Counted from the first letter of the stretch, positions 16,739-26,123 are shown. The stretch is DNA of 46,893 nucleotides from Lachnospiraceae bacterium (GCA_017624115.1 JAGANQ010000071.1:1-46893); one strand, 5' to 3'. Numbers and translations are program-made. The notes: generated by a model from the sequence alone, not told the origin.

Positions 16739-17179
16739 TTATAAGAAAATATCCAGCAAAAGCCCTCTGATTTCATCAACAGCGTTCAGTATCGCAAGAG
16801 AATCCTTCTCCTCCGCAATAAGCTGCTGCGCCAGCTCATCCAGATTTTCATCTATCAGGCGGATAATTCCATACACTCTGTGCCTTCCTCTTCGATCCAG
16901 AAAATTTTCTCTGGAAAATGCATGAGAATGGTTAACGATTTCATTCAAAAAGCTTTTTACCAGCTCTCTGTAATTACGCATATCACGAATGTCCATATGT
17001 TTCTTGATTCTCTCACCTGATGTCACAATATCTGCCATCAGACCGCTCAGACGCTCCTGAAGCTGCTGCTCCGAAATCTTACTTATCAGAGTAAACTTAA
17101 ATGTTTCATCCGTGGGTGCAGCCTGCATCTGGCTTGGTGCCGGCTTTACCGATTGTAATTCACTTACCTTAATATCCAT
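16739..17179 (-). CDS. YaaR family protein (DUF327)
   Basis: This 146-residue protein is mainly alpha-helical and matches the YaaR/DUF327 family, which sits upstream of holB in Bacillus and Clostridium. Characteristic segments are FKFTLISKISEQQLQERL and RELVKSFLNEIVNHSHAFSREN. Its function is not established. It is the first gene of the minus-strand operon yaaR-holB-ricT-trmN6-rsmI. A promoter is predicted at 17247-17276 and a GGGGAGG ribosome site lies before the ATG. Confidence 0.85.
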   Translation of the reverse strand: MDIKVSELQSVKPAPSQMQAAPTDETFKFTLISKISEQQLQERLSGLMADIVTSGERIKKHMDIRDMRNYRELVKSFLNEIVNHSHAFSRENFLDRRGRHRVYGIIRLIDENLDELAQQLIAEEKDSLAILNAVDEIRGLLLDIFL

Positions 17180-17246
17180 ATCTCACGCCTCCCCGGCAGC
17201 ATCATACTGCCGCAGCAATGAATCAGAATTTATGTGTGCTTTTTTA

Positions 17247-17276
17247 ATTATAACATAAACTCCAGTCCGAGCACAA
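17247..17276 (-). promoter_or_regulatory. Predicted promoter of the yaaR-holB-ricT operon
   Basis: On the minus strand a perfect TATAAT (17247-17252) preceded by TG at one base's distance lies 18 bases downstream of TTGTGC (17271-17276), about 70 bases upstream of yaaR. The -10 is strong, the -35 weak. Confidence 0.5.
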
Positions 17277-17360
17277 CTTATTCTGAAAAATTTATCAAAC
17301 AGGCATAACCGTTCAGCTCATCACTTTTTCGCTTTAACTTTTTGAAGTGTTTTGCAAAAT

Positions 17361-17399
17361 AAAAAGCCCTTACCCAGTAGTATTCTACCAAACAAGGAC
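17361..17399 (-). terminator. Intrinsic terminator after tRNA-Lys
   Basis: Minus-strand arms at 17385-17399 and 17366-17380 pair over 15 positions (several G-U) around a 4-base loop, followed by a T run (complement of the A run at 17361-17365). It lies about 8 bases past the 3' end of the tRNA. Confidence 0.8.
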
Positions 17400-17406
17400 T
17401 TCCAAG

Positions 17407-17479
17407 TGCGCCTCCAGGGGTTCGAACCCTGGACACCCTGATTAAGAGTCAGGTGCTCTACCAACTGAGCTAGAAGCGC
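17407..17479 (-). tRNA. tRNA-Lys (anticodon CTT)
   Basis: The 73 bases fold as a full cloverleaf on the minus strand. The acceptor is GCGCTTC with GAGGCGC, the D arm is GCTC/GAGC, the anticodon stem CCTGA/TCAGG encloses the loop CTCTTAA, and the T arm is CAGGG-TTCGAAC-CCCTG. The anticodon CTT reads the lysine codon AAG. The CCA end is not encoded. It has its own promoter (17516-17544) and terminator (17361-17399), so it is a single-gene transcription unit between the yaaR operon and the AI-2E permease gene. Confidence 0.96.
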
Positions 17480-17515
17480 TTATTTATTTTGTGCCACATC
17501 CGTGACGCAAGAATG

Positions 17516-17544
17516 ATTATATAACAAGCTCTATAAAAAATCAA
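17516..17544 (-). promoter_or_regulatory. Sigma-A promoter of tRNA-Lys
   Basis: On the minus strand TTGATT (17539-17544) and TATAAT (17516-17521) are separated by exactly 17 bases, ending about 37 bases upstream of the tRNA 5' end. This is a strong consensus match. Confidence 0.75.
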
Positions 17545-17658
17545 GTGTTTTTTCAAATTTTTTAAAAAATTTTTTTTATTTATGAAAAACCCTACATTTT
17601 TTGCACTTTTCTGCTATTATGGTAAGTAGAAAATTCTTTATCAGGGAGCAGAATCGAC

Positions 17659-18843
17659 ATGAGTTCTTATGAAAACAAAAATAAATTTGAATCCAATAAA
17701 AAATATTTTACTATCTCTGTATATACCGTTTGTGTCGTTTTAATTTGCACAATCGGAATCCGTGCCATTTTCAACTGGACGGAAACGGCAGCCTTTCTGT
17801 CTCAGCTGGCAGACAAGCTTTCCCCATTCTTTTTTGGTGCTTTTATGGCGTATGTACTGAATCCACTTGTCAAACGTCTGGAAGACAGGCTCTTTTCCGG
17901 CATACTGCGCCTCCGTTCCCGGAAGGTCTGCCGGTTCCTCAGCATCCTGACCTCCTACCTTATAGTTCTTGGACTTATGATGCTGTTCTTTTTATTCATT
18001 ATTCCGCAGCTCGCCAGCAGTATCTATGATTTACTTCTGGCGATGCCAAGCGTGGATGAAATCAAGGGCATGCTGGACATATTAGAATCTCATTTTCCAA
18101 ATATCGACTGGGCGTTGATAGAAAAGCCTGTCAATGACGCATTGCCGGGGCTTGTAAGCAAGGTAACCTCTTTGCTCAGCAGTCTGATTCCCCTGGTTTA
18201 CAGCGCCTCTGTCTCAGTAGTACAGTGGCTGGTTAACCTGATTATCAGCATTATCGTATCCTGCTATGTATTATCAGACAGCAGGATTCTGTCTCATAAT
18301 TTCAAAAAGCTTATGTACGTCATCGTTCCAGAGAAGAAAATCGCTTCCCTGATGCAGACGCTGGAGGAATGTAATCAGATTTTCGGTGGCTTTATCATCG
18401 GCAAAATCATTGATTCTCTGATTATTGGCGCTATTACTCTTATCATATTGAGCGTATTTCGTTTCCCTTTTGCTGTCTTAATCAGCGTTATCGTGGGTGT
18501 GACCAATATGATTCCTTACTTCGGCCCGTTTATCGGTGCCGTCCCGGGATTCTTTATTATCCTGATTGTAAATCCACGTCAGGCATTCGCATTTCTGCTG
18601 ATTATTCTTGTCATCCAGCAGTTTGACGGGCTGTATCTCGGGCCAAAAATTCTCGGTGATTCTACCGGGCTGCGCCCGCTGTGGATTATCTTCGCCATTA
18701 CCGCAGGCGGATGGGCGGCCGGACCGCTCGGCATGTTCCTTGGTGTACCCTGCGTAGCTGTTATTGCTTATCTGATAAACCGATTTCTTGACAGGAAGCT
18801 TGCTGAGAAAGGCATTACTGTGCCCGAAGAGCAGGATGTATAA
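17659..18843 (+). CDS. AI-2E family transporter (YtvI/PerM-like permease)
   Basis: This 394-residue integral membrane protein has about eight helices in the usual pattern: two N-terminal helices, a long extracytoplasmic amphipathic stretch (residues 125-190), then a group of helices with the family signature (IGKIIDSLIIGAITLIIL, FPFAVLISVIVGVTNMIPYFGPFIGA, QQFDGLYLGPKILGDSTGL). Members have been linked to autoinducer-2 export or Na+/H+ antiport; which applies here cannot be told. The start has AGGGAGCA upstream. It stands alone between tRNA-Lys and a hairpin at 18843-18913. Confidence 0.88.
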   Translation: MSSYENKNKFESNKKYFTISVYTVCVVLICTIGIRAIFNWTETAAFLSQLADKLSPFFFGAFMAYVLNPLVKRLEDRLFSGILRLRSRKVCRFLSILTSYLIVLGLMMLFFLFIIPQLASSIYDLLLAMPSVDEIKGMLDILESHFPNIDWALIEKPVNDALPGLVSKVTSLLSSLIPLVYSASVSVVQWLVNLIISIIVSCYVLSDSRILSHNFKKLMYVIVPEKKIASLMQTLEECNQIFGGFIIGKIIDSLIIGAITLIILSVFRFPFAVLISVIVGVTNMIPYFGPFIGAVPGFFIILIVNPRQAFAFLLIILVIQQFDGLYLGPKILGDSTGLRPLWIIFAITAGGWAAGPLGMFLGVPCVAVIAYLINRFLDRKLAEKGITVPEEQDV

Positions 18844-18913
18844 GAGGCTGTCGCATTTTGAGCATCTACACCTATAAGTTGTGATAATTGCTATACCAAA
18901 TGCAACAGCCTCT
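18843..18913. terminator. Long-looped inverted repeat between convergent genes
   Basis: Arms at 18843-18858 and 18898-18913 (AGAGGCTGTCGCATTT and its complement, one mismatch) enclose a 39-base loop. It starts at the last base of the permease stop codon and ends 10 bases before the stop of the convergent chemoreceptor. There is no T run, and the loop is long for a terminator, so it could also be a small dispersed repeat. Confidence 0.5.
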
Positions 18914-18923
18914 CTTCGCTGCT

Positions 18924-20849
18924 CTACACCCGGAATCTGGAAATCAATTTACTGAGATTCTTAGCCTGTTCAGATAATTCCTGCGTTGCAGCCGCAGTTT
19001 CCTCTGCTGTAGCAGAATTTGTCTGAACAACATCTGAAATATTGGAAATTTCAAGCTTGATGCGTGATGATTTATCCGCCTGTTCCTTTGTATCTGCTGA
19101 GATACTATTAAACGCCTTTGAAATCTGCTCGGAGTTTTCAACGATATCCTTCAGACACTTAGAAGTAGAATCCGCGCAGGTCATAGCACTTTTGATTTTA
19201 TTTAAGCAATCGGTTATCAGTTCTGCCGTCTGCTTTGAAGATTCTGTCGTCTTAGCTGCCAGATTGCCGACCTCGCCTGCTACTACCGCAAAGCCTCGTC
19301 CCCTTTCTCCAACACGCGCTGCCTCTACAGAGGCATTTAATGCTAATATATTGATTTGAAATGCAATAGATTCAATCGTCCCGATAATATTCTGAATATC
19401 GGATGACATATTCTCTACCTGACTGACCACATTGGAAAGCTGCTCCATCTGGTCATTCCCGTTTATGATCAAAGTATCTAATTTCTGCAGACGTTCCTGT
19501 ACACGTTCTTCGTTCTCTGAATTGCGTACAATACATTCTGTCATATTTTCAACGTTTAGTACTAACTGATTAATCGATGAAGCCTGTGTAACGGTACCTG
19601 TCGCCAACGCTTCTGCCGCCCCCGACAGCTCACCAGAGCTGATTCTGACGGAAGAAGCTGATTCCTGCACCTCCCGGATGAGTCTCTGCATAATTACTCT
19701 GATATGATTAACAGAATCGGATAACTGATTAAAATCTCCTGGATAGGAATCCATAGCGTTCTGAGTCAAATCATAATCAGCCATTCCACCCAAAATCATA
19801 TTCGTTTCATAAATTATCTTCTTAAATGTCTGCTGCAGCTCTCTTGCAGAGTTCTGAAGCTGTCCTATCTCATCCGTACGTTTAACCGGTGCAATCTGAT
19901 GATTTAAATTACCTTCAGAAAGAAATGCCAGTTCCTGAGTAACCTGATAAACAGCCTTACCTATTCTTCCTGCGAACGTTCCGGCCAGGATAAGTGCTAG
20001 AACAAGTGCCACTACATCCACCACAAAAAGAGTCCTCATCGTATCATACGTTGACTCCATAAAATCTGCTTTCGGTGCTGTCACAATAATAGTCCAGCCA
20101 TTCGTGCCCGCAACAGGACTATACCCGCACAGATATTCCATATCTCTGTCAATATACTCTCCGGCACCGCTTATCTGAGCTAATATCTTATCTGAAATAC
20201 TTCCCATACCGTTTTCATTATCAGCAATATTATATTCTCCTATCAGTGATTCATCGGGATGAACGATTACCATTCCGTTCCCGTCCACTAAATATGTACA
20301 GCTTCTTTCACTGATTACAATCTGATTGAGAATGTTCCCCATAAAGTCTACATCCATACGATAATATACAACACCGTTTATTTTCTGATTTGCAGTATAA
20401 ACAGGGGACGCTACACTGAACCCATAATTACCAGTGTATTTACTCAAAGTCAAATCAGAGATATTCACCTTCCCCGCCAATGCCTCTTTTACATAATCAC
20501 GATCACTAAAGTCCGTTCCATCCTTACGGCTGACCCCGTTACAGTCAAGGATATTTCCACTGGTAAAGCCATATTTATCTGCCAGATCATCAATATGTTC
20601 TGAAACGATTGAGTCCTGTGCTGATGTGGATAATATAGAATCGTATCCGGATACCTGCACCATCTTGGTAAAGTCATTCAATTTTTCCTCAATCTCTTTT
20701 GCCGCCAATTCTGCTGAAATCTGCATTGTCTTTTTAGCATCTGCAGTTCCCATTTCCACATTTTTATTGTAGGTTACTATCCCAACAGTTGCAACAATTG
20801 CAATAACTACAGCGCCAAACATGATTGAAAGTTTCGTCCTAAGCTTCAT
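18924..20849 (-). CDS. Methyl-accepting chemotaxis protein with double Cache sensor
   Basis: This is a 641-residue transmembrane chemoreceptor. TM1 lies near 7-27, an extracellular dCache-type ligand-binding domain spans about 30-268 ([30 protein letters not shown]), TM2 is at 273-293, and a HAMP-like linker follows. The signalling coiled coil has the conserved tip [18 protein letters not shown] and [18 protein letters not shown]. The protein ends soon after the return helix, without an obvious CheR/CheB pentapeptide tether. The ligand is unknown: the RxxW core of amino-acid-sensing Cache domains is not apparent. It is a single gene; no che genes are nearby, so the receptor must report to a chemotaxis system elsewhere. 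Confidence 0.9.
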   Translation of the reverse strand: MKLRTKLSIMFGAVVIAIVATVGIVTYNKNVEMGTADAKKTMQISAELAAKEIEEKLNDFTKMVQVSGYDSILSTSAQDSIVSEHIDDLADKYGFTSGNILDCNGVSRKDGTDFSDRDYVKEALAGKVNISDLTLSKYTGNYGFSVASPVYTANQKINGVVYYRMDVDFMGNILNQIVISERSCTYLVDGNGMVIVHPDESLIGEYNIADNENGMGSISDKILAQISGAGEYIDRDMEYLCGYSPVAGTNGWTIIVTAPKADFMESTYDTMRTLFVVDVVALVLALILAGTFAGRIGKAVYQVTQELAFLSEGNLNHQIAPVKRTDEIGQLQNSARELQQTFKKIIYETNMILGGMADYDLTQNAMDSYPGDFNQLSDSVNHIRVIMQRLIREVQESASSVRISSGELSGAAEALATGTVTQASSINQLVLNVENMTECIVRNSENEERVQERLQKLDTLIINGNDQMEQLSNVVSQVENMSSDIQNIIGTIESIAFQINILALNASVEAARVGERGRGFAVVAGEVGNLAAKTTESSKQTAELITDCLNKIKSAMTCADSTSKCLKDIVENSEQISKAFNSISADTKEQADKSSRIKLEISNISDVVQTNSATAEETAAATQELSEQAKNLSKLISRFRV

Positions 20850-20902
20850 TGCTTCATCCCCATTCGTAATTATTTAATCAGCCTGCTAATGCTTCAGGCC
20901 AA

Positions 20903-20944
20903 TCCGAGAGCCGGAACGATTCTATGAACTGTTCCAGCCCCGGA
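20903..20944 (-). terminator. Hairpin after trxA
   Basis: Minus-strand arms at 20931-20944 and 20903-20917 pair (GGAAC/GTTCC plus GC-rich extension, with one bulge and G-U pairs) around a 13-base loop, 16 bases past the trxA stop. It lacks a T run, so the terminator call is tentative. Another short GCCTG/CAGGC repeat lies at 20881-20899. Confidence 0.35.
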
Positions 20945-20959
20945 GTCTCCCTGTTAAAT

Positions 20960-21283
20960 TTACCAATTCAAAGCCTGCTCAAGCTTCTGCACGAGTCCCT
21001 TCGCTGATACTGCACCTACTACAGTTTCCTTTGCTTCTCCATTCACGAATAATATCATTGTTGGAATGGACATCACACGGTAGCCTGCTGCGGCAGAAGG
21101 GCTGGTATCTACATTAAGCTTGCCTACCGTCACCTTCCCGGCATATTCTACTGCCAGATTCTCGATAATGGGTGCCATCATTTTACATGGTCCACACCAG
21201 TCCGCATAAAAATCTACCAGTACCGGCAGCTCCGATTTTAATACTTCTTCTTCAAAATTCTGATCTGTAAATACTTTTGCCAT
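20960..21283 (-). CDS. trxA: Thioredoxin
   Basis: This is a 107-residue classical thioredoxin with the active site WCGPCK (C30, C33), the buried aspartate in VDFYADWC and the cis-proline loop IPT in [10 protein letters not shown]. It reduces protein disulfides in the cytoplasm using electrons from thioredoxin reductase, which is not in the window. A near-perfect AGGAGGAA site precedes the ATG. It follows the 47-residue ORF at 21302 by 18 bases, so the two are probably co-transcribed. Confidence 0.95.
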   Translation of the reverse strand: MAKVFTDQNFEEEVLKSELPVLVDFYADWCGPCKMMAPIIENLAVEYAGKVTVGKLNVDTSPSAAAGYRVMSIPTMILFVNGEAKETVVGAVSAKGLVQKLEQALNW

Positions 21284-21301
21284 TTTTCTTCCTCCTCGGT
21301 A

Positions 21302-21445
21302 TTATTTTTTCTTTATAAAGGCACTATCCAGAATTCCTTTTACTTCATCAAAAGATTTCTTCATACCCAGAGCTTTTTTATCAATACCGGGATTCTGATA
21401 CATCATACCGGCAAGCTTATGCTTGATATTTTTTGTTTTGCTCAT
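21302..21445 (-). CDS. Small hypothetical protein (47 aa) upstream of trxA
   Basis: This short ORF is lysine-rich (about 13 K in 47 residues) and has no signal peptide or membrane segment. It opens MSKTKNIKHKLAGMMYQNPG and ends SAFIKKK. I do not recognise it. Support comes from an AGAGG ribosome site 6-7 bases before the ATG, an 18-base gap to trxA on the same strand, and the absence of any competing gene. A basic, small cytoplasmic protein that binds nucleic acid or ribosome is conceivable, but nothing proves it. Confidence 0.55.
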   Translation of the reverse strand: MSKTKNIKHKLAGMMYQNPGIDKKALGMKKSFDEVKGILDSAFIKKK

Positions 21446-21512
21446 AAAGAACCTCTTTTTCATCAGTATATGGAATACACGGAATTTCTATTCACCATCT
21501 TATGAATGCGCA

Positions 21513-22148
21513 TCATCGCACTGCCACAAGCTTGCATATCGGATTTCCCTTGGCGGAAAACCGTTCCTCATACTCTGTCATAATATTTCCTTCCGCATAC
21601 TCACTATGGTGCAGATCAAAGGTTGTCAGAGTGAGCTTCCAGCCCGCTTCCTCTACCTGTTCCAGTGAAAAATCAAACAACATACGGTTGTCCGTTTTAA
21701 ACTGCACTTCACCATCCGGCGCAAGTATCTGGTCATATCTTGCAAAAAACTCCTTTGAGGTCAGCCTTCTCTTGGCATGGCGGTCCTTCGGCCACGGGTC
21801 AGAAAAATTCAGATAGATTCTCGCTATTTCGGATTGTTCAAAAAATTCCGTTATTTCAGCTGCATCCTCCCTCAGAAAATACAAATTCGGAAGCTGCAGT
21901 TCATTCTGTTTCTCAAGAGCACGAATCAGGACGCTGGAAAACTTTTCAATCCCTATATAGTTAATATCCGGGTTCTGCTCTGCCAGAGTGGTAATAAATT
22001 TTCCTTTTCCCATTCCCACCTCTATATGAATCGGATTGTCATTTCCAAATAATTCCGCCCATTTTCCCTTATATTTTACAGGTTCCTTGATAACATAGCT
22101 GTTCTCATCTATTGCTTCCCTTGCACCTCTCACATTTCTAAGTCTCAT
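21513..22148 (-). CDS. trmB: tRNA (guanine(46)-N7)-methyltransferase
   Basis: This is a 211-residue enzyme of the TrmB family. The SAM-binding motif is HIEVGMGKGKFITTLAEQNP, and the family signature is LNFSDPWPKDRHAKRRLTSKEF. It makes m7G46 in the variable loop of tRNAs. I chose the ATG at 22148 (MRLRNVRGAREAI), the usual N-terminus, with GAGAGG about 9 bases upstream. An in-frame ATG at 22199 would add 17 atypical residues. It diverges from the V/A-ATPase operon. Confidence 0.93.
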   Translation of the reverse strand: MRLRNVRGAREAIDENSYVIKEPVKYKGKWAELFGNDNPIHIEVGMGKGKFITTLAEQNPDINYIGIEKFSSVLIRALEKQNELQLPNLYFLREDAAEITEFFEQSEIARIYLNFSDPWPKDRHAKRRLTSKEFFARYDQILAPDGEVQFKTDNRMLFDFSLEQVEEAGWKLTLTTFDLHHSEYAEGNIMTEYEERFSAKGNPICKLVAVR

Positions 22149-22325
22149 ACATATTTCCTCTCTTACTGGATAAAATTCCTGTCTAGTATCATCATACACT
22201 ATAATTGTTAAAAAAAAAAGTTATTCCTGAACATTTTTATTGGTTTTCACTATGGTTTTTTTAAGAAAAAGGTGTATTATATATATGAATTTTTAGCTTA
22301 CTATTTTAAAAAGGAGGACTGGCCT

Positions 22326-22649
22326 ATGGAGAGCCAGATGGACACAATTATCAACCAACTATCTCATATTGAAGGAACTGCTGTCCGCATCCTGGAATCC
22401 GCCGAGCACCAGAAAAAAGAGCTTTCGCTTGAAATGGAACAGCGCACCCGTGAATATGATGCCAGACTCGCCGAGGAAACCAAGCACCAGCTTGACAGCC
22501 TGAAGGAAACACTAAATGCGCAGAAGGACGCCGAGTTATCCTGCCTTCAGAAGGAAACAGCTCATACCCTTCAGAAGCTGGAGGAAAGCTATGAGAAGAA
22601 TCATACCGTCTGGGCGAAAGAAATCTTACATTCTATTATAGGAGCATAG
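22326..22649 (+). CDS. V/A-type ATPase peripheral-stalk subunit G/H
   Basis: This 107-residue, almost wholly alpha-helical protein (EHQKKELSLEMEQRTREYDA) is of the type that pairs with subunit E in the peripheral stalk of V/A-ATPases. It is the first gene of the operon. GGAGG lies 8 bases before the ATG at 22326; an ATG at 22338 is the alternative. The family is weakly conserved in sequence, so the call rests on coiled-coil character and operon position. It is equivalent to NtpF of Enterococcus hirae or AhaH of archaea. About 175 bases without a gene separate it from trmB, and no convincing promoter was found there. Confidence 0.75.
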   Translation: MESQMDTIINQLSHIEGTAVRILESAEHQKKELSLEMEQRTREYDARLAEETKHQLDSLKETLNAQKDAELSCLQKETAHTLQKLEESYEKNHTVWAKEILHSIIGA

Positions 22650-22662
22650 GGAGAAGAATATT

Positions 22663-23703
22663 ATGAACCGTGTACTATCTTACAGCGGTCTGGTTACAAA
22701 GCTCAAAGCCATGCACAGCCAGCTTCTGAAAAAAGAACATTTTGATGAGCTGGCAGACTGTTCTTCCGTAACAGACGCTGTATCCTATTTAAAACAGTAT
22801 ACCGGATATCAGCAGGATTTATCAGGACTGGATGGAGCTTCTCTTCACCGTGGCTCAGTGGAGCAGCATCTTACTCAGAGCATTTACCGGGATTTTGCCA
22901 AAATATATCGCTTTTCTAATTTAAAGCAGCGGAAATTTCTTGATTTATATGTTATCCGCTATGAGGCGGCCTTCTTAAAGCAGTGTCTGCGCACTGTTTA
23001 TGATGGTAATGCCATTTCCATTACAGATGACAATGGAAAATGGTTCTTTGAGAAGCATTCTTCCCTTGATATCACACGGCTAAATGCTGCCTCATCTATC
23101 GCAGAGCTTATTGACAGTGTAAAAGGAACCGCTTACTATGAGATACTGTACCGCGTGCATAACAGCGCCAAGGAAGTCATTACGCTGTTTGATTATGAGA
23201 TGACGCTTGATTTATTTTATTTCCGCACTACCTGGAAAATGATGAACAAGCTGTTCACTGGAGAAGAAAGGCAGGTTCTTCTGGAAACCTATGGTGCCAA
23301 AATTGACATGCTGAATATCCAATGGCTGTATCGTTCCCGAACCTACTACAGCATGTCATCTGCCGATATTTACAGCATTATCATTCCGGTTTATTATAAG
23401 CTCCGAAAGAGTACGATTGCCGCCATGGTTGAAGCAGAAACGCCTGAAGCGCTGCTTGAGATTATTCGCTCCACACCGTACGGCAGACAGTTCCGGGAAG
23501 AAAACAACATATCTCTGGAGCACATTTACCGTACACTGTTGGATGCGGTACATCAGACAAGCCTTCGCCGGTATCCGTATTCTATCGCCTGTGTCAACTC
23601 CTATCTGTACGACAAGGAGCATGAGGTAAACCGCCTGACTACAGCTATAGAAGGTATTCGTTATGGGCTGAGCCATGATGAAATTATGCAGTATATTTTC
23701 TAA
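22663..23703 (+). CDS. ntpC: V/A-type ATPase subunit C (V0D/AC39 family)
   Basis: This 346-residue soluble protein matches the AC39/subunit C family (SYSGLVTKLKAMHSQLL, LKQRKFLDLYVIRYEAAFLKQC, LLEIIRSTPYG). It is the funnel-shaped subunit that connects the central stalk (D-F) to the membrane K ring. It lies 13 bases after the first gene. In Enterococcus ntp and archaeal operons subunit C comes after E; here it precedes subunit I, so the gene order differs. Confidence 0.87.
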   Translation: MNRVLSYSGLVTKLKAMHSQLLKKEHFDELADCSSVTDAVSYLKQYTGYQQDLSGLDGASLHRGSVEQHLTQSIYRDFAKIYRFSNLKQRKFLDLYVIRYEAAFLKQCLRTVYDGNAISITDDNGKWFFEKHSSLDITRLNAASSIAELIDSVKGTAYYEILYRVHNSAKEVITLFDYEMTLDLFYFRTTWKMMNKLFTGEERQVLLETYGAKIDMLNIQWLYRSRTYYSMSSADIYSIIIPVYYKLRKSTIAAMVEAETPEALLEIIRSTPYGRQFREENNISLEHIYRTLLDAVHQTSLRRYPYSIACVNSYLYDKEHEVNRLTTAIEGIRYGLSHDEIMQYIF

Positions 23704-23741
23704 AATGTTATACTTAATTTTAATTTGGAGGTGTACCATCC

Positions 23742-25664
23742 GTGATTGTTAAAATGAAATTTTTAAGCATTACCGGACCAAAGGATGACATCGACCGCGT
23801 CGTAGAGGAGTATCTTTCCAAATACGAAATTCAGCTTGAAAATGCTGTGTCCGAGCTGAAATCCGTACAAGATATCGCTCCTTTTGTGGAAGCTAATCCA
23901 TATAAGGATATTCTCCCCAAAGCACAGGCTTTTGCCGATGCACTCCCGGCTTCTGCTGTGAGAGAAAATATTTCTCTGTCGGCAGAGGACTGCGCTGGTC
24001 TGATTAAAAAGCTGGATGAGGAGCTTTCCGCCATCACGCAGGAAAAGGAAGCTCTTGAAGAGCAGATTCGGCATTATGAGGCTTCTTTAACCGATATTGC
24101 TCATTTCAAGGATTTACATTATGATATTGAAAGTATTCTTCACTTCCGGCACGTAAAATTCCGGTTTGGAAAAATTGCCCGGGAGTATTTTGAAAAGTTT
24201 GAACAGTATGTATATGCTGATCTTCACACCGTTTTTCATAAATGTCAGAGTGATAAAAATTATGTCTGGGGTGTATATTTCGTTCCCGCAGCAGAGGCCG
24301 ACCAGGTGGATGCCGTATATTCTTCCCTGCATTTTGAGCGTTTTCATCTTAAGGATGAATATGAAGGTACTCCAGAACAGGCTTACAGCCAGCTTTGCGA
24401 TACTCTGAACAATCTGGAATCGCAGTTGAAAGCACTCGACCAAAAGATTTCTGACATCCTGTCAGAATCAGGCGGAAAAATTTTATATGCCCGAGACCGA
24501 CTGACAACGATATCAGAAAATTTTGACATCCGTAAGCTTGCAGCATGCACTACGAACAAGCGTGATGTTTTCTATATTTTATGTGGCTGGATGACAGAGG
24601 AAGATGCTATTGCCTTCACTGAGGAAATAGCCAGTGATGAAAAGGTTCACTGTATCGTAGAGGATGATCCCGCAAATATTTACGGGCAGCCGCCGACTAA
24701 GCTTAAAAATCCAAAGCTTTTTAAGCCCTTTGAAATGTTTGTACGCATGTACGGGCTTCCTGCCTATGATGAATTTGACCCGACCATTTTCCTTGCACTG
24801 ACCTATTCCTTTATTTTTGGCGCTATGTTTGGTGACGTCGGTCAGGGACTTGTCCTGTTTATTGGCGGAGCCTTATTGTATAAATTTAAGAAGATGAACC
24901 TTGCCGCTATTATTTCCTGCGCCGGAGTATTTTCCACCTTCTTCGGTTTTATGTTCGGCAGCATCTTCGGTTTTGAGGACATTATTGACGCCGTCTGGCT
25001 GCGGCCAATATCAAATATGACGCAATTACCGTTTATCGGTAATCTGAACACCGTATTCGTCATTGCCATTGCCTTTGGCATGTTCCTGGTTATGACTACG
25101 ATGATTATGAACATCATCAACGGTCTGAAGTCACATGACCTTGAGTCTGCACTGTTTGGCACAAACGGTGTTGCCGGTCTGGTATTTTATGGTGCTGTAG
25201 CCGCAGCTGTTTTCCTGTTTATGACAGGTCATAAGCTCCCCGCCACGATTGTGCTGGTGGTTATGTTTGTTCTGCCTCTTTTGGTTATTGCCGCCAAAGA
25301 GCCGCTGACTGCCCTTATCGAAAAAAAGCCAAAGCTGATTGAAGGCGGTGTGGGTATGTTTATTACACAAAGCTTTTTTGAATTATTTGAAGTACTGCTG
25401 AGTTACTTTTCCAACACACTTTCCTTCGTGCGTATCGGCGCCTTTGCTGTCAGCCACGCGGCAATGATGGAGGTCGTTCTGATGCTCGCCGGAGCAGAAA
25501 ACGGTGCTGCGCCAAACTGGATTGTCATTGTGCTGGGAAATCTCTTCGTCTGCGGTATGGAAGGCTTAATCGTAGGTATTCAGGTACTGCGTCTGGAATA
25601 TTATGAATTCTTCAGCCGTTTCTACAAGGGAACCGGTCGGGAATTTAAACCATATACAAAATAA
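23742..25664 (+). CDS. ntpI: V/A-type ATPase membrane subunit I (a subunit)
   Basis: This 640-residue protein has a large cytoplasmic N-terminal half with coiled coils (peripheral-stalk contact, about 1-330) and a membrane half with seven to eight helices. The membrane half starts after EFDPTIFLALTYSFIFGAMFGDVGQG and includes the family motif LSFVRIGAFAVSHAAMM; its conserved arginine forms the ion half-channel facing the K-ring glutamate. It starts with GTG at 23742, with GGAGGTG 8 bases upstream; the ATG at 23754 lacks spacing. It is the stator of the ion path. Confidence 0.93.
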   Translation: MIVKMKFLSITGPKDDIDRVVEEYLSKYEIQLENAVSELKSVQDIAPFVEANPYKDILPKAQAFADALPASAVRENISLSAEDCAGLIKKLDEELSAITQEKEALEEQIRHYEASLTDIAHFKDLHYDIESILHFRHVKFRFGKIAREYFEKFEQYVYADLHTVFHKCQSDKNYVWGVYFVPAAEADQVDAVYSSLHFERFHLKDEYEGTPEQAYSQLCDTLNNLESQLKALDQKISDILSESGGKILYARDRLTTISENFDIRKLAACTTNKRDVFYILCGWMTEEDAIAFTEEIASDEKVHCIVEDDPANIYGQPPTKLKNPKLFKPFEMFVRMYGLPAYDEFDPTIFLALTYSFIFGAMFGDVGQGLVLFIGGALLYKFKKMNLAAIISCAGVFSTFFGFMFGSIFGFEDIIDAVWLRPISNMTQLPFIGNLNTVFVIAIAFGMFLVMTTMIMNIINGLKSHDLESALFGTNGVAGLVFYGAVAAAVFLFMTGHKLPATIVLVVMFVLPLLVIAAKEPLTALIEKKPKLIEGGVGMFITQSFFELFEVLLSYFSNTLSFVRIGAFAVSHAAMMEVVLMLAGAENGAAPNWIVIVLGNLFVCGMEGLIVGIQVLRLEYYEFFSRFYKGTGREFKPYTK

Positions 25665-25681
25665 TTTAGGAGGACATTGTT

Positions 25682-26107
25682 ATGACATTATTAGTTAAAA
25701 TCACTTTAGTTGCAGCTCTTATCTTAAGTATTATCATCCCTTTCGGTGCCTTTTTACTGGGCGAAAAGACAAAGGGCCGTTATAAAGTATCCCTTGGCTT
25801 TAACTGCTTTCTGTTCTTCGGCACCTTCCTGCTGGCAAATATCTTAATGTACAGTGGAAATGCTTTCGCTGCAGGAGAAGCAGCAGCCACCTCTGCTACC
25901 GGGCTTGGCTACATAGCCGCAGCTTTAGTTACCGGTTTATCCTGTATCGGCGGTGGTATCGCCGTAGCTTCTGCCGCTTCCGCTGCACTCGGAGCAATCA
26001 GCGAGGACTCTTCCATCCTTGGTAAGTCCCTCATCTTCGTAGGTCTGGCAGAAGGTGTATGTCTGTACGGACTTATTATTTCCTTTATGATTCTTGGTAA
26101 GCTGTAA
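25682..26107 (+). CDS. ntpK: V/A-type ATPase proteolipid subunit K
   Basis: This 141-residue membrane protein has four helices, two hairpins joined by an alanine-rich linker. The second hairpin is the working one, with the glycine-rich SCIGGGIAVASAASAALGAI and the ion-binding carboxylate E124 in FVGLAEGVCLYGLIISF. The first hairpin (3-57) has no acid in its second helix, a known trait of V-type K subunits that gives one ion site per four helices. Whether H+ or Na+ is moved cannot be decided from sequence alone. The ribosome site is AGGAGG, 7 bases before the ATG. Confidence 0.92.
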   Translation: MTLLVKITLVAALILSIIIPFGAFLLGEKTKGRYKVSLGFNCFLFFGTFLLANILMYSGNAFAAGEAAATSATGLGYIAAALVTGLSCIGGGIAVASAASAALGAISEDSSILGKSLIFVGLAEGVCLYGLIISFMILGKL

Positions 26108-26123
26108 TACAGGAGGATTCATC

